Assembly (NCBI GenBank): GCA_030595925.1
Contig: JAUVLC010000015.1
Coordinates: 1-35,071 of the forward strand
Direction of reading: 5' to 3'
Length of the DNA stretch: 35,071 nt
From: Clostridia bacterium
GTDB lineage: Bacteria > CBDUZB01 > JAGLHV01
Shown here: piece after piece, positions 1 through 8,042 of the stretch
Layout: every line of letters begins with the position of its first letter
Numbering within the stretch: position 1 is the stretch's first letter
Made by a program: the position numbers and the translations under genes
The notes under the pieces: generated by a model
Seen by the model: only the letters and a program-made list of their open reading frames with translations
The model's database searches: none
Told to the model about the DNA's origin: nothing

Positions 1-165
1 GCTCAATATCAATTCGATTACAGAATTTTTTCAGCCTTGCTGACAAAAATTAAACACTCGACCCTCCGACTCCTTTCAAGGGAGTTTATGCCGAGTAAAG
101 CGAAGTGCGAAGGATCAATTCGACTACAGAGTTTTTTCAGAAAAAAACTCTAAGTCTCATTGAAA
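1..165. repeat. dispersed intergenic repeat, family D, copy 1
   Basis: There is no gene here. The stretch holds two internally similar blocks, one at about 11-50 and one at about 112-165. Both contain a TTCGAnTACAGA core followed by TTTTTTCAG. The segment resembles 24721-24870, sharing the TTCGACTACAGA core, an AAGGGAGTTT block and an AACTCTAAGTCT tail. It abuts the stop of the DUF3467 gene. Boundaries are approximate. Confidence 0.6.
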
Positions 166-462
166 TTAAAATCCAATTTTTTTATCGCCATTTCCCGTTA
201 TTTTTATAGTTCCGAATTGTTTTTCATATTTTTTTATATTATCTTCTAATGCATAAAAAAACCGTTTTGCATGTCCGGGACTAATAATCACCCGGCTTCG
301 CACTTTCGCTTTTGGCGATTGGGGCTGTAAATAGATAAAATCCACGGTGAATTCCGCTTCTGTATGAGAAATAGATGCTAAATTAGAATAAATCCCCTGA
401 GCAATTGTTTCATCCATATCAATTTTTATTTTAATTTGTCTATTTTTGTCATCTTCGAACAT
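166..462 (-). CDS. DUF3467 family protein
   Basis: This 98-residue protein contains the pattern EtIAQGIYSNLASISHTEAEF, then VDFI, PKAKVRSRVIISPGHAKRF and a LEDNIKKYE tail. These are recognised as the conserved blocks of DUF3467 (PF11950). That family is of unknown function and is small, soluble and about 100 residues, so this copy is full length. A strong ribosome-binding site (AAGGAGGA) lies a few bases before the ATG. The gene follows the HD-GYP gene by 34 bases on the same strand, so the two are probably co-transcribed. No catalytic motif is visible and no function is assigned. Confidence 0.85.
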   Translation of the reverse strand: MFEDDKNRQIKIKIDMDETIAQGIYSNLASISHTEAEFTVDFIYLQPQSPKAKVRSRVIISPGHAKRFFYALEDNIKKYEKQFGTIKITGNGDKKIGF

Positions 463-496
463 TCTTCCTCCTTTTTAATTTCTAATTGTATTAACT

Positions 497-2125
497 TTAT
501 CTTTTTTTCATAATCCCTTTTAATTCTCTATGATAAACGCTAAAAAATGCCTGAACACATCGAGGATCAAATTGGGAACCCGCTTTTATTTCTATTTCTT
601 TAAGAGCCATCTCATCTGAAAAAATATTTTGGCGATATGGTCTTTCCGAAGTCATTGCATCGAAAGAATCAACTACTGCAATAATTCGGCTGGCCAGGGG
701 AATCTCTCTCCCTTTCAATCCATCCGGATAACCGGTCCCATCGAATTTCTCCTGGTGATGCCGTATATATGGAATAACCTCCTTTAATTGTTTTATTGAA
801 TTTAAAATTTGCGCACCTATTTCAGGATGTTTTTTAATTTTTTCCCATTCTTTTTCTGTTAAACGTCCTTCCTTCTTTAAAACAGTTTCGGGAACACCTA
901 TCTTGCCTACATCATGTAATAAAGCAGCTATTTCTACATTTCTTTTTTCTTTTTCTGACAACCCCAAATTATTTGCAATTAGCACAGTATATTTTCTAAT
1001 TCTCTCACAATGCCCTCTTGTGTAAGGATCTTTAGCATCTATTGCTTCGGCAATAGATTTTATCGTAGATAAAAAAAGATCTTCCATATCCTTGTATAAC
1101 TTAGCTTTTTCAATCGCCATAGCTGATTGTTTTGCCAAAGAACTGCAAAGACGGATATCATCCGCAGTAAAATGACTTTTTTTCTTCTTATTAATCGCCT
1201 CTATTACCCCTACTATTTTATTTCCCACTTTCAATGGAATACAAAGTATTGATTTTGTTTTAAATCCTGAAATCTCATCTATTCTTTTAGCAAAACGAGG
1301 TTCCCGGGAAACATCCGAAACCAGAACTATCTTGCCGTTTTCCGCTACCCAACCGGCAATGCCTTCCCCTTTTCTTAAATGAATTTTTTCCAAATTTTTT
1401 TCTTTTTCTCCGGGTGCTGCAATAAAAGACAATTCTTCCTGTTCTTCGTCAATTATGAGTACCGAAGTAGCTTCCGCATTTAATAATTGCATAGCTAAAG
1501 ACATAATCGTATTCAAAACAACCCTCAGATCCAGACTGGAATAGACTATTTCCGTAGCTTTAAAAAGTTTTTTTAATTCTTCAACTTTTTTTTCCGAACG
1601 GTCAAAAAGAAAGGATTTTTCAATAATTACTGCAATTTTATCCATTAAAGAACAAATTAAAGAAAAATCTTCTTCAAAAAACCCTTTTAATTCTGTTTTT
1701 TTATTATAAATTTCAATTATTCCAAAGACTCCATTTTTTTTTAGTAAAGGGATAGTTATAACATTTTTTATAAAGTAATCATCCGATTCAACCGTTTGAC
1801 TTTCCCCATTAATAAAATTATTATTCATCATCGGTTGTTCTGTTACCAAAATTTTTTCTATACGGATTTGATTGGGCATAATTTTGATCTTTTTATTTAC
1901 AACTTCTTTTCTTATTTCAAAACGGCTGGCGGCAATAGCAAATTCTTTATTTTCTTTTTCTAATAGTAAAACAACACCCCCTTCCGCATTTACTAAATTA
2001 ATCATAAGAGAAAGAACTTCCTGGAGAAGTATATCCAGTCGTTCACAAAAATTAATTAACTTATTTATTTTTTCCGAAACTTCCAGTTTAAATTTAAAAA
2101 ATTCTATACTATTTTCTTTTTTCAT
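497..2125 (-). CDS. GAF-GAF-HD-GYP cyclic-di-GMP phosphodiesterase-like regulator
   Basis: This 542-residue soluble protein has two GAF sensor domains (about 25-172 and 195-340) and a C-terminal HD-GYP domain (about 350-520). The HD-GYP domain keeps the metal and substrate motifs: HDVGKIG with H404 and D405, HHQEKFDGTGYP at 456-467, and the IPLASRII..VDSFDAMTS.RPYR block. HD-GYP enzymes of this type hydrolyse cyclic di-GMP or related cyclic dinucleotides, and the GAF domains probably sense a small ligand. There is no receiver, PAS or transmembrane segment and no GGDEF gene nearby, so the signal and its source are unknown. The gene starts 13 bases past the stop of the upstream membrane gene, with a weak ribosome-binding site, and is probably in an operon with it and the DUF3467 gene. 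Catalytic activity is inferred from the intact motifs. Confidence 0.9.
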   Translation of the reverse strand: MKKENSIEFFKFKLEVSEKINKLINFCERLDILLQEVLSLMINLVNAEGGVVLLLEKENKEFAIAASRFEIRKEVVNKKIKIMPNQIRIEKILVTEQPMMNNNFINGESQTVESDDYFIKNVITIPLLKKNGVFGIIEIYNKKTELKGFFEEDFSLICSLMDKIAVIIEKSFLFDRSEKKVEELKKLFKATEIVYSSLDLRVVLNTIMSLAMQLLNAEATSVLIIDEEQEELSFIAAPGEKEKNLEKIHLRKGEGIAGWVAENGKIVLVSDVSREPRFAKRIDEISGFKTKSILCIPLKVGNKIVGVIEAINKKKKSHFTADDIRLCSSLAKQSAMAIEKAKLYKDMEDLFLSTIKSIAEAIDAKDPYTRGHCERIRKYTVLIANNLGLSEKEKRNVEIAALLHDVGKIGVPETVLKKEGRLTEKEWEKIKKHPEIGAQILNSIKQLKEVIPYIRHHQEKFDGTGYPDGLKGREIPLASRIIAVVDSFDAMTSERPYRQNIFSDEMALKEIEIKAGSQFDPRCVQAFFSVYHRELKGIMKKR

Positions 2126-2138
2126 TTTTTTAAATTTT

Positions 2139-2564
2139 TTAATCCTCTTTTCTAAAAATATGTTTATCCTTAAATCTATAATTCAATCGATACAAAAAAA
2201 AATATCCTAACGGTTTCACAGAATTAAAAATCTGGTCAAAAAAAAGATGTTGAAAACTTCCCAAAAAAATACCAATTAGAATTTTGTTTCCCGGAAAAAA
2301 TTGTGTGCATAATCCTAAAACCAAAATTAACTCCCAGGAATGAAACGGAAGACAATATTTACTGTACTGTTTTTGATAAAATTTATTAAAGAAATCGTAA
2401 AGATTAAATTTTAATCCTTCATTCCTGAAATAATCCAGAAAATGGTCTAAATCTATGAATACTCCTGATAAAAAAAAGGCAATACTTAAACTACCCAGCC
2501 CTGTTAATTTAAACAGTATCCCTGCCCCAAAAGCAGAAACCCCAATATGTCTTGAAAGCTTAAT
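2139..2564 (-). CDS. YdjM/DUF457-like small membrane hydrolase, apparent ATT start
   Basis: The frame is open for 141 residues and encodes a hydrophobic protein beginning (I/M)KLSRHIGVSAFGAGILF. It then shows SGVFIDLDHFLDYF, FHSWELILVLGL and GIFLGSFQHLFFDQ. The spaced DLDH, HSWE and QHLFFD motifs resemble the membrane-bound putative metal-dependent hydrolases of PF04307. No ATG, GTG or TTG lies between the upstream in-frame TAG and the conserved N-terminus. An ATT at 2564 lies 7 bases after a GAGAGGG ribosome-binding site and is the best start. The first conventional start, a TTG at 2324, would discard more than half of the protein, including DLDH. The stop lies 13 bases before the HD-GYP gene. 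Family membership is moderately sure; the start is inferred. Confidence 0.65.
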   Translation of the reverse strand: MKLSRHIGVSAFGAGILFKLTGLGSLSIAFFLSGVFIDLDHFLDYFRNEGLKFNLYDFFNKFYQKQYSKYCLPFHSWELILVLGLCTQFFPGNKILIGIFLGSFQHLFFDQIFNSVKPLGYFFLYRLNYRFKDKHIFRKED

Positions 2565-2599
2565 ATCTTTGCCCTCTCTTCTTTTTTTAATATTCTATC

Positions 2600-2628
2600 A
2601 TTTTACTCAGAATTTTATTATTTGTCAA
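2600..2628 (-). promoter_or_regulatory. sigma70-type promoter for the 2139-2564 gene
   Basis: On the minus strand, TTGACA (2628-2623) and TAAAAT (2605-2600) are separated by exactly 17 bases. This is a near-consensus housekeeping promoter. Transcription would start near 2593, giving a leader of about 29 bases before the ATT start. It would also drive the HD-GYP and DUF3467 genes downstream. Confidence 0.65.
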
Positions 2629-2703
2629 TTTCTTTTGTTGCAAAAAATTATCTTATCCTGATTTATTCATAAAAAATAAAGTCCTTTTTTTCACAAAAAC
2701 GGC

Positions 2704-3465
2704 TTAGTTTGTTTTTTTCAATATTTCCCGGGTTAAATTAATATAAGCTTCCGCACCCCGGGAAGCCCGATCATAAAGAATTATTGGCTTTCCAAATCCG
2801 GGAGATTCGGAAAGTTTCACATTACGGGGAATAATTGTTTGATAAACCTTATCCTTAAAAAATTTCCTTACTTCCCCTATTACCTGCTCAGCTAAGTTAA
2901 CCCTCATATCTGCCATGGTTAACACAACCCCTTCTATCTGTAAACCTGAATTTAAACTTCTCTTTACTAATTCCACCGTATGAATTAATTGGCCTAATCC
3001 TTCCAGGGCATAGTACTCGCACTGAATGGGAATTAAGATTGATTCCGCTGCAGTTAAACTATTGATAGTTAATAGACCTAACGAAGGAGGACAATCTAAA
3101 ATAATAAATTTATAAACATCTTTCATTTTTTCCAAGGCCTTTTTCAATCTTGTCTCCCGGGATAAAACATTGACCAACTCTACTTCCGCACCAATAAGAT
3201 TCGGACTGGAAGGAATTAAATCCAGCCAATCAATATCCGTAGAAATGAGTACATCCTCTAAAGAGGCTTCTTCCAATAACAACTCATAAATACTTTTTTT
3301 TACCCTCCTTTTGTCTATTCCTACCCCACTGGTAGCATTTGCTTGTGGATCTCCGTCAATAAGTAGTGTTTCCTGCCCTTCGTCTGCCAGACACGCAGCA
3401 ACATTAACCGCTGTAGTCGTTTTACCTACTCCCCCTTTTTGATTGACAACTGCTATTATTTTCAT
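2704..3465 (-). CDS. parA: ParA/Soj chromosome-partitioning ATPase
   Basis: This 253-residue protein has the deviant Walker A motif KGGVGKTT (10-17), the switch region LLIDGDPQANAT (34-45), the Walker B-like FIILDCPPSLGLLTINSL, and a C-terminal block NVKLSESPGFGKPIILYDRASRGAEAY. All are typical of chromosomal Soj/ParA. There is no N-terminal DNA-binding extension, which matches the small chromosomal type rather than P1-plasmid ParA. It would bind DNA nonspecifically when ATP-bound and be stimulated by ParB sitting at parS. Two parS sites lie 1.8 and 3.9 kb upstream, but parB does not follow. The next gene downstream is a membrane protein with its own promoter. The ATG is preceded by GAGG at suitable spacing. 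Confidence 0.95.
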   Translation of the reverse strand: MKIIAVVNQKGGVGKTTTAVNVAACLADEGQETLLIDGDPQANATSGVGIDKRRVKKSIYELLLEEASLEDVLISTDIDWLDLIPSSPNLIGAEVELVNVLSRETRLKKALEKMKDVYKFIILDCPPSLGLLTINSLTAAESILIPIQCEYYALEGLGQLIHTVELVKRSLNSGLQIEGVVLTMADMRVNLAEQVIGEVRKFFKDKVYQTIIPRNVKLSESPGFGKPIILYDRASRGAEAYINLTREILKKTN

Positions 3466-3715
3466 TTTTTTCCTCTTTTTCTTTTTTAAAATAATGTCAA
3501 GAATGTTTTATTTTTTGTCGTTGTTTTTTGCTATTCGCTATGAACCATAAGCGACTTGCCATTCGCACTCTTCTGTCTATTGTCTCTATTTATAATCTAT
3601 GAACTATCAACTGCTGGAGCAAAACGACAGTCTCGCTCCGCCTCATCCGCCTCAGGCGGAGGATAAGGCGGATGGACTATGGACTTTTTTTCTTTTAACT
3701 AATTCAATCCAAATT
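3466..3715. repeat. non-coding gap with palindrome and tandem ACTATGGA repeat (family A, copy 1)
   Basis: This 250-base gap holds no gene. At 3637-3672 there are nested inverted repeats around TCCGCCTCAGGCGGA with outer CCGCCT/AGGCGG arms, forming a long GC-rich hairpin. At 3672-3700 there is an ATGGACTATGGACTTTTTTT block ending in TTTTAACT, which recurs at 6292-6340 and 9793-9847. A degraded copy of the same theme (CTATGAACTATCAACT) lies at about 3597-3612. Confidence 0.6.
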
Positions 3716-5224
3716 TTATTCTACCTTATATATTTTTGCTGTCTTTCCTTCCAATATTACTGAAATCCCCCCTCTTTCCCATTTCATTTCATCCTGGAAA
3801 TCAAGCAAATTAATTAAATTTTTGTCCTGCATTTTTTCTCTTATCCGGGAAGGAATATTACTATTAGCTGCCACAGGAATAAATAATGGATGGGGCATTT
3901 TTTGAAGACCATTATTTATTACTATTACAATTATATTCCCTCGATATTCCCGCATAAAAGCATATACAAAATGATCGGAATAAAGAGTAAATTGATATCC
4001 CCATGCTAATGATTCATTTTCCTTTTTAATTTTAATCAATTGTTTTAAGTGTAAAAAAATTCCTTTTTGTTCCTGGCAATGGCTTAATGGTTCAAGCCCG
4101 GGTTGGTCACCAAAAATATTTTTCCAGGGCATGAATCTCCGATTGTCCGGATCTGCATAACCCTCCAATCCAATTTCCGTCCCATAATAAATTTGAGGAA
4201 TACCTCTATTAGTAAATAAAAAAGATAGAGCCAATTTGAATATTTTAAGAGCAAGCCATCGATCCCAATGCCCATAATAATCAAGAATTTCCGTCATAAA
4301 TCTTTTGGAAAGATCGTGATTATCTAATAAATTGACTAAACGGTTAGCATTGGTATAATAAGCATCCATATCCAGAATCCCTTCGGATTCATTATCATTA
4401 AGGCGGGGACGGGCAAGTTGAGTCATACCGGCATTATAAATAAAACTCTCTTTAATCTTATTGCACAAAGGAAAATTAAACAGCGTATCAAAATCATGAT
4501 CCTTTTGATATTGAGCAATTTTACCTACATCATATTCAAGATCCTCCCCAATAAGAGTAATATTGTGATATTTTCCTTTTACATAGGATTTAAAAAAATA
4601 CCAGAATTTTTTTTCCACATGTTTTACCGTATCCATACGAATACCATCTATGCCGGTTTCTTCTATCCAATCAACAATATTGTTTACAAAATAGTCCACC
4701 ACATCAACCTGATCATGGTCTAAATCCGGCAACCCTGCCAAACAACCCTCTATTTCATCTCCTGCCGGCCCTTGATTAAACCATTCATTTTTTATCTTTT
4801 TATCCGGATAATTGATATAATTTTCATTGTGATAACCCGTATGATTTACCACCATATCCAAAATAACCTTTATTTTTGCGTCATGTAATTGACTAACTAA
4901 TTCTTTGAGGTATTCTTTGCTCCCTTCTGCTAATTCCGGATTATGAGAATAGAGCTGCGAATCTACTTTTTCAAAATCTAATGCCCAATATCCATGATAG
5001 CTATCTGTTCCATAAAAATTTCCAATATTAAGATAAACCGGAGTAATCCATAAAGCAGTAATCCCCAAATTTTTTAAATAGGGAATTTTTGCTATTATAC
5101 CGGCAAAATCTCCTCCCTGATAGCGATAGAGATTATCTTTATCAACCCCTATGTTATTATGGGCATCCCCATCACAAAACCTATCGGTAAGGATAAAATA
5201 GATAATATCGTTTTGTTCAATCAT
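3716..5224 (-). CDS. GH13 alpha-amylase family enzyme, cytoplasmic
   Basis: The protein has 502 residues counted from the ATG at 5224. It carries the GH13 conserved regions in order: DMVVNHTGY (D123, N127, H128), GIDGIRMDTVKHV (nucleophile D198), LIGEDLEY (acid/base E227), and LVNLLDNHDLSKRF (D304). A C-terminal beta domain follows the barrel. There is no signal peptide, so it probably acts on cytoplasmic alpha-glucans such as maltodextrin, glycogen or trehalose-like sugars. The exact substrate cannot be told from sequence. An in-frame GTG at 5236 exists, but it falls inside the AAAGGTGG ribosome-binding site that serves the ATG 8 bases further on, so the ATG is preferred. A parS palindrome lies just upstream at 5273. 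The gene sits between rsmG and parA, places usually occupied by other partition or housekeeping genes. Confidence 0.9.
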   Translation of the reverse strand: MIEQNDIIYFILTDRFCDGDAHNNIGVDKDNLYRYQGGDFAGIIAKIPYLKNLGITALWITPVYLNIGNFYGTDSYHGYWALDFEKVDSQLYSHNPELAEGSKEYLKELVSQLHDAKIKVILDMVVNHTGYHNENYINYPDKKIKNEWFNQGPAGDEIEGCLAGLPDLDHDQVDVVDYFVNNIVDWIEETGIDGIRMDTVKHVEKKFWYFFKSYVKGKYHNITLIGEDLEYDVGKIAQYQKDHDFDTLFNFPLCNKIKESFIYNAGMTQLARPRLNDNESEGILDMDAYYTNANRLVNLLDNHDLSKRFMTEILDYYGHWDRWLALKIFKLALSFLFTNRGIPQIYYGTEIGLEGYADPDNRRFMPWKNIFGDQPGLEPLSHCQEQKGIFLHLKQLIKIKKENESLAWGYQFTLYSDHFVYAFMREYRGNIIVIVINNGLQKMPHPLFIPVAANSNIPSRIREKMQDKNLINLLDFQDEMKWERGGISVILEGKTAKIYKVE

Positions 5225-5272
5225 TTTTATTTCCACCTTTATTGTTATCTGTATTGAACACTTATCCTTAAA

Positions 5273-5288
5273 TGTTTCACGTGAAACA
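5273..5288. promoter_or_regulatory. parS: parS centromere-like site 1
   Basis: TGTTTCACGTGAAACA is a perfect 16-bp palindrome identical to the consensus parS bound by chromosomal ParB. It lies between the amylase start and the rsmG stop, close to parA. Confidence 0.95.
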
Positions 5289-5326
5289 TTTTCTTAACTG
5301 TACCCCCCTCGTATGTGGGATAAAGT

Positions 5327-6109
5327 CTATTTCATTGGCCTCTTGGAAGGCATCCCGGGTTTTCTGGGATATTTCCCCGGAGTAGGAAAAACCTTCTCAA
5401 TAACCACTAAACTCCTTTTTAATTCTATCTTTTTTAACTTAAGGTTTATTTTTTTTACATCTTTGACCTTCCCACCCAAAAGGTTAATCGCTTTTTCTGC
5501 TTCGTTTAATTCTTTTTTAACCACCGGTCCCTTTTGAGCTATCATTATACCATTTACTTTTACAAAAGGCAAACAATATTCCACCAAAAAAGATAGTTTC
5601 CCTACAGCACGGGAAATCACTATTTCATATTTTTCTCTATACTGCAAATCCCTTCCACAAATTTCTGCCCGATTATAAAGGATTAAAACATCCCTTAGTT
5701 GTAATTTTTCACAAATATGTTTTAAAAATAATGTTTTTTTTCTTGAACTCTCTAATAAAGTCAAGTTTATTTTTGGAACACAAATTTTAAGCGGTAATCC
5801 GGGAAATCCGGCCCCCGAACCAACATCTAAAACCCCACACGTTTTCCATAAATCTGTATCGTTAATTAAAGCAAAATCTTTTTCTGTCTTCCGTGACAAA
5901 AGATGAGGAAAACACAAAAAACAGGAAAGTGAATCAATAAAATGTTTAAAAATAATATCTTCATCCTGAACAATTGCGGTTAAATTAAATTGTTCATTCC
6001 ACTTTTTTAATTCTTCTAAATAGATTAAAAAGCTGTTTAATTGACCCGGATTAATTTTTATTCCTAATGAACTCAATCCTTCTTTAAATAAATTTTCTAT
6101 TTTTTTCAT
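5327..6109 (-). CDS. rsmG: 16S rRNA (guanine527-N7)-methyltransferase RsmG
   Basis: This 260-residue Rossmann-fold methyltransferase of the GidB/RsmG family modifies G527 of 16S rRNA (E. coli numbering), using S-adenosylmethionine. Visible motifs are WNEQFNLTAI near the N-terminus, the SAM-binding DVGSGAGFPGLPLKI, ESSRKKTLFLKH, and VISRAVGKLSFLVEYCLPFVKVNG. The protein is slightly longer than the usual 210-240 residues because of an insertion before the SAM motif (about residues 85-110) and a basic tail. The ATG has no obvious ribosome-binding site. In many bacteria rsmG lies directly beside parA/parB near oriC. Here an amylase gene and a parS site come between rsmG and parA. Confidence 0.95.
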   Translation of the reverse strand: MKKIENLFKEGLSSLGIKINPGQLNSFLIYLEELKKWNEQFNLTAIVQDEDIIFKHFIDSLSCFLCFPHLLSRKTEKDFALINDTDLWKTCGVLDVGSGAGFPGLPLKICVPKINLTLLESSRKKTLFLKHICEKLQLRDVLILYNRAEICGRDLQYREKYEIVISRAVGKLSFLVEYCLPFVKVNGIMIAQKGPVVKKELNEAEKAINLLGGKVKDVKKINLKLKKIELKRSLVVIEKVFPTPGKYPRKPGMPSKRPMK

Positions 6110-6335
6110 AAAATTAAATGGTTTTTTCGTAAATTCATAAATAAAATGGACGCCTCAAAAATAAAGGCAAAATATGTTTTGAACGACTTAGCAAATTTTA
6201 GCAGAAACAAGTATTTTCAAACCGCATTTTTTAAAACCTCAATTCAATCAGTTTAAACTTCCACCTCATATATCTGTTGTCTTTATTCCGTTGTCTATGG
6301 ACTATCGACTGTGGACTATGGACTTTTTTTGTCTT
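6110..6335. repeat. non-coding gap with family A tandem repeat, copy 2 (6292-6340)
   Basis: No gene is seen. At 6292-6340 there is GTCTATGGACTAT followed by CGACTGTGGACTATGGAC, a T run, and GTCTTTTAAC. This is the best copy of a 10-11 bp tandem motif. It runs into the last codon and stop of the patatin-like gene. The rest is AT-rich and I see nothing else in it. Confidence 0.6.
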
Positions 6336-7271
6336 TTAACTTTGTGCCTTATTATTTCTATCCCCTACCAAAAGTCTTTTTAAAAATGTTTTTTTTCGCA
6401 TTTTACTAATTAAAGATTTTATTTCTTCTATCTTTAAAGTTGCCTCATTTTCTCCCTGTTGAACACAAAAATTCGCTTTTTTAAAACTCATCCAGGAAAT
6501 ATTTTTTATCCTGGGACTAAGCACAAAATTCGCTTTCTTTAATTGCAAATCAGAAAGTTTTATCCCACTAATTTTATTTGCTCTAAAAATAATAGCTAAA
6601 CCATTATCTATACTGCTTATATGTCGTAACTTACTCCTCACATCTACCGCAATTACTATATCCGCTCCCAATTTAAAAGCCGCATCCACAGGGACAGTCT
6701 CTACCACGGCTCCATCCACTAACAATTTATCTTTCCAGCGTAAAGGAGGAAAAACCCCGGGAATAGTCATACTTGCCTGAACAGCTTCCCTTATTGGCCC
6801 CTGAGAAAAAGTAATTTCTTCTCCCGTACAAAGATCTGCGGCCACACAAACAAACGGAATTTTTGCGTCTTCTATATTCTTCTCGGAAAAAAGCACCTCT
6901 AAAATCTTTTCTATTTGTTTTTCTTCCAGGAGAGAATCTTTCTTTTTATACAAGTTATAATAAAGGTACAACTGCTTAATATAACTAATAAAACGATGAA
7001 AAGGCCTTATTTGAATCTTTTCATCTTGTTTTAAAAGATTGCTACTCAGCTCTCCGAATAAATCACTTTTTAAATTAGTTTGTATTTTATTTTCCAAGAA
7101 ATCAATATCCGGATTCAAGGCATAAAGCCCTCCGATCATTGCCCCCATACTTGTTCCGGCAATGATGTCAATGGGAATTTTATGCTGTTGAAAGACTTTT
7201 AAAATCCCCAAATGAGCAAATCCCCTTGCTCCACCGCCACCCAGGGCCAAACCAACCTTTAATTTCCGCAT
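6336..7271 (-). CDS. patatin-like phospholipase (RssA/YchK type)
   Basis: This 311-residue soluble protein has the patatin catalytic dyad. The oxyanion motif GGGGARGFAH lies at 11-20, the nucleophile elbow GTSMG carries S41, and the DGA motif carries D186 (LLVDGAVV). Members of this bacterial branch are predicted lipid acyl hydrolases, and several are of unknown physiological substrate. There is no signal peptide. The start is supported by AGGGTGA about 7 bases before the ATG. A parS site lies about 70 bases upstream. The stop codon overlaps the family A repeat. Assignment to the family is sure; the substrate is not. Confidence 0.9.
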   Translation of the reverse strand: MRKLKVGLALGGGGARGFAHLGILKVFQQHKIPIDIIAGTSMGAMIGGLYALNPDIDFLENKIQTNLKSDLFGELSSNLLKQDEKIQIRPFHRFISYIKQLYLYYNLYKKKDSLLEEKQIEKILEVLFSEKNIEDAKIPFVCVAADLCTGEEITFSQGPIREAVQASMTIPGVFPPLRWKDKLLVDGAVVETVPVDAAFKLGADIVIAVDVRSKLRHISSIDNGLAIIFRANKISGIKLSDLQLKKANFVLSPRIKNISWMSFKKANFCVQQGENEATLKIEEIKSLISKMRKKTFLKRLLVGDRNNKAQS

Positions 7272-7339
7272 ATTATTTCACCCTATTTAATCTACCGATT
7301 AAATATCCCCTTATATCAATTATAAAAATATTACCAAAT

Positions 7340-7355
7340 TGTTTCACGTGAAACA
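7340..7355. promoter_or_regulatory. parS: parS centromere-like site 2
   Basis: A second exact TGTTTCACGTGAAACA palindrome lies about 2.07 kb from the first, in the gap upstream of the patatin-like gene. Confidence 0.95.
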
Positions 7356-7397
7356 ATTTCCTAACCTTTGGTCTTTTTTGTGGTTCCTTTGTACTTA

Positions 7398-7453
7398 GTA
7401 GGGCAAACTTTTAGGTTTGCTTTTTACAACGCAAGGCTAAAGCCTTGCCCTAC
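7398..7453. repeat. REP-like palindrome pair upstream of RAYT (BIME-like)
   Basis: Two palindromic units are joined by a TTTTTACAAC spacer. The first is GTAGGGCAAAC-TTTTA-GGTTTGC (7398-7420). The second, in inverted orientation, is GCAAGGCTAAAGCC-TTGCCCTAC (7431-7453). Both end in the GTAGGGCAA/TTGCCCTAC tetranucleotide-plus-stem pattern typical of REP elements mobilised by RAYT transposases. Confidence 0.75.
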
Positions 7454-7502
7454 ATCCTATATACACAAATATAGTTACAATATAAAACGTAATGTAGAAT
7501 GT

Positions 7503-7525
7503 GTAGGGCAAACCTTTAGGTTTGC
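7503..7525. repeat. REP-like palindrome overlapping the RAYT stop
   Basis: GTAGGGCAAACC-TTTA-GGTTTGC is a further copy of the first REP unit. It overlaps the last codons and stop of the RAYT gene, so the gene end is part of the element. Confidence 0.7.
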
Positions 7526-7989
7526 GTTATATCAAACTCAAATGAGCCAAGAAAAGTATACTGTCGATAGTCATCTACTAATCCTTTTCTTACTGGATTA
7601 CCTAAAATATAATAAGCAACGCTCATCGTCTCTTCTTCTTTTCTTAGCAGATGTTCATAAAAATTAACCTGCCAAAGAGATTCCCCCTTATATTTTTTGT
7701 AGTAAAAACCTGTATGTTGTTTATATGAGGAAATAAATTGCTTCATATCAGAATGTAAATCTTTACCTTCTATTAAAATATGAAAATGATCAGGCATAAA
7801 ACAGTATACCCATATCTTAAATCCAAAAGACTTTGATTTTTCCCTTAAAATATTTATAAGCCATTTAACCAAAGATGTATCTCTAAATATTGGCAACTTA
7901 TTGAAAGTACATATTGTTATGAAATAACGATAATAACCTTTATAGTCAAAGTCTTTCAGCCGTATTCGTTTTTTATAATTTATCATCAT
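7516..7989 (-). CDS. REP-associated tyrosine transposase (RAYT, Y1/HUH family)
   Basis: This 157-residue protein of the IS200-like Y1 transposase superfamily has the HUH motif in FMPDHFHILIEG (H68, H70). A conserved GESLWQVNFYEHLLRKEEE segment has Y111 as the likely catalytic tyrosine, followed by VAYYILGNPVRKGLV. These are RAYT hallmarks. RAYTs act on single-stranded DNA and spread or maintain REP palindromes, and such palindromes flank the gene on both sides (7398-7453, 7503-7525, 8043-8065). The length is normal for a short RAYT and the reading frame is intact, so it may still work. It stands alone between the patatin-like gene and the purine permease. Assignment is from motifs plus context. 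Confidence 0.9.
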   Translation of the reverse strand: MMINYKKRIRLKDFDYKGYYRYFITICTFNKLPIFRDTSLVKWLINILREKSKSFGFKIWVYCFMPDHFHILIEGKDLHSDMKQFISSYKQHTGFYYKKYKGESLWQVNFYEHLLRKEEETMSVAYYILGNPVRKGLVDDYRQYTFLGSFEFDITQT

Positions 7990-8042
7990 CTGTTCTGTAT
8001 ATTGTCGAATAATCTCTAGACATTTGCTTTACTTTTTACAAT

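Noticed and set aside
2462-2480. Frameshift in the YdjM-like gene at the poly-A run
   Set aside because: Recounting the run of eight A shows one continuous reading frame from 2564 to 2139.
2455-2661. Plus-strand open frame of 68 codons
   Set aside because: It lies opposite the YdjM-like gene and its promoter, has no family signal, and is a shadow.
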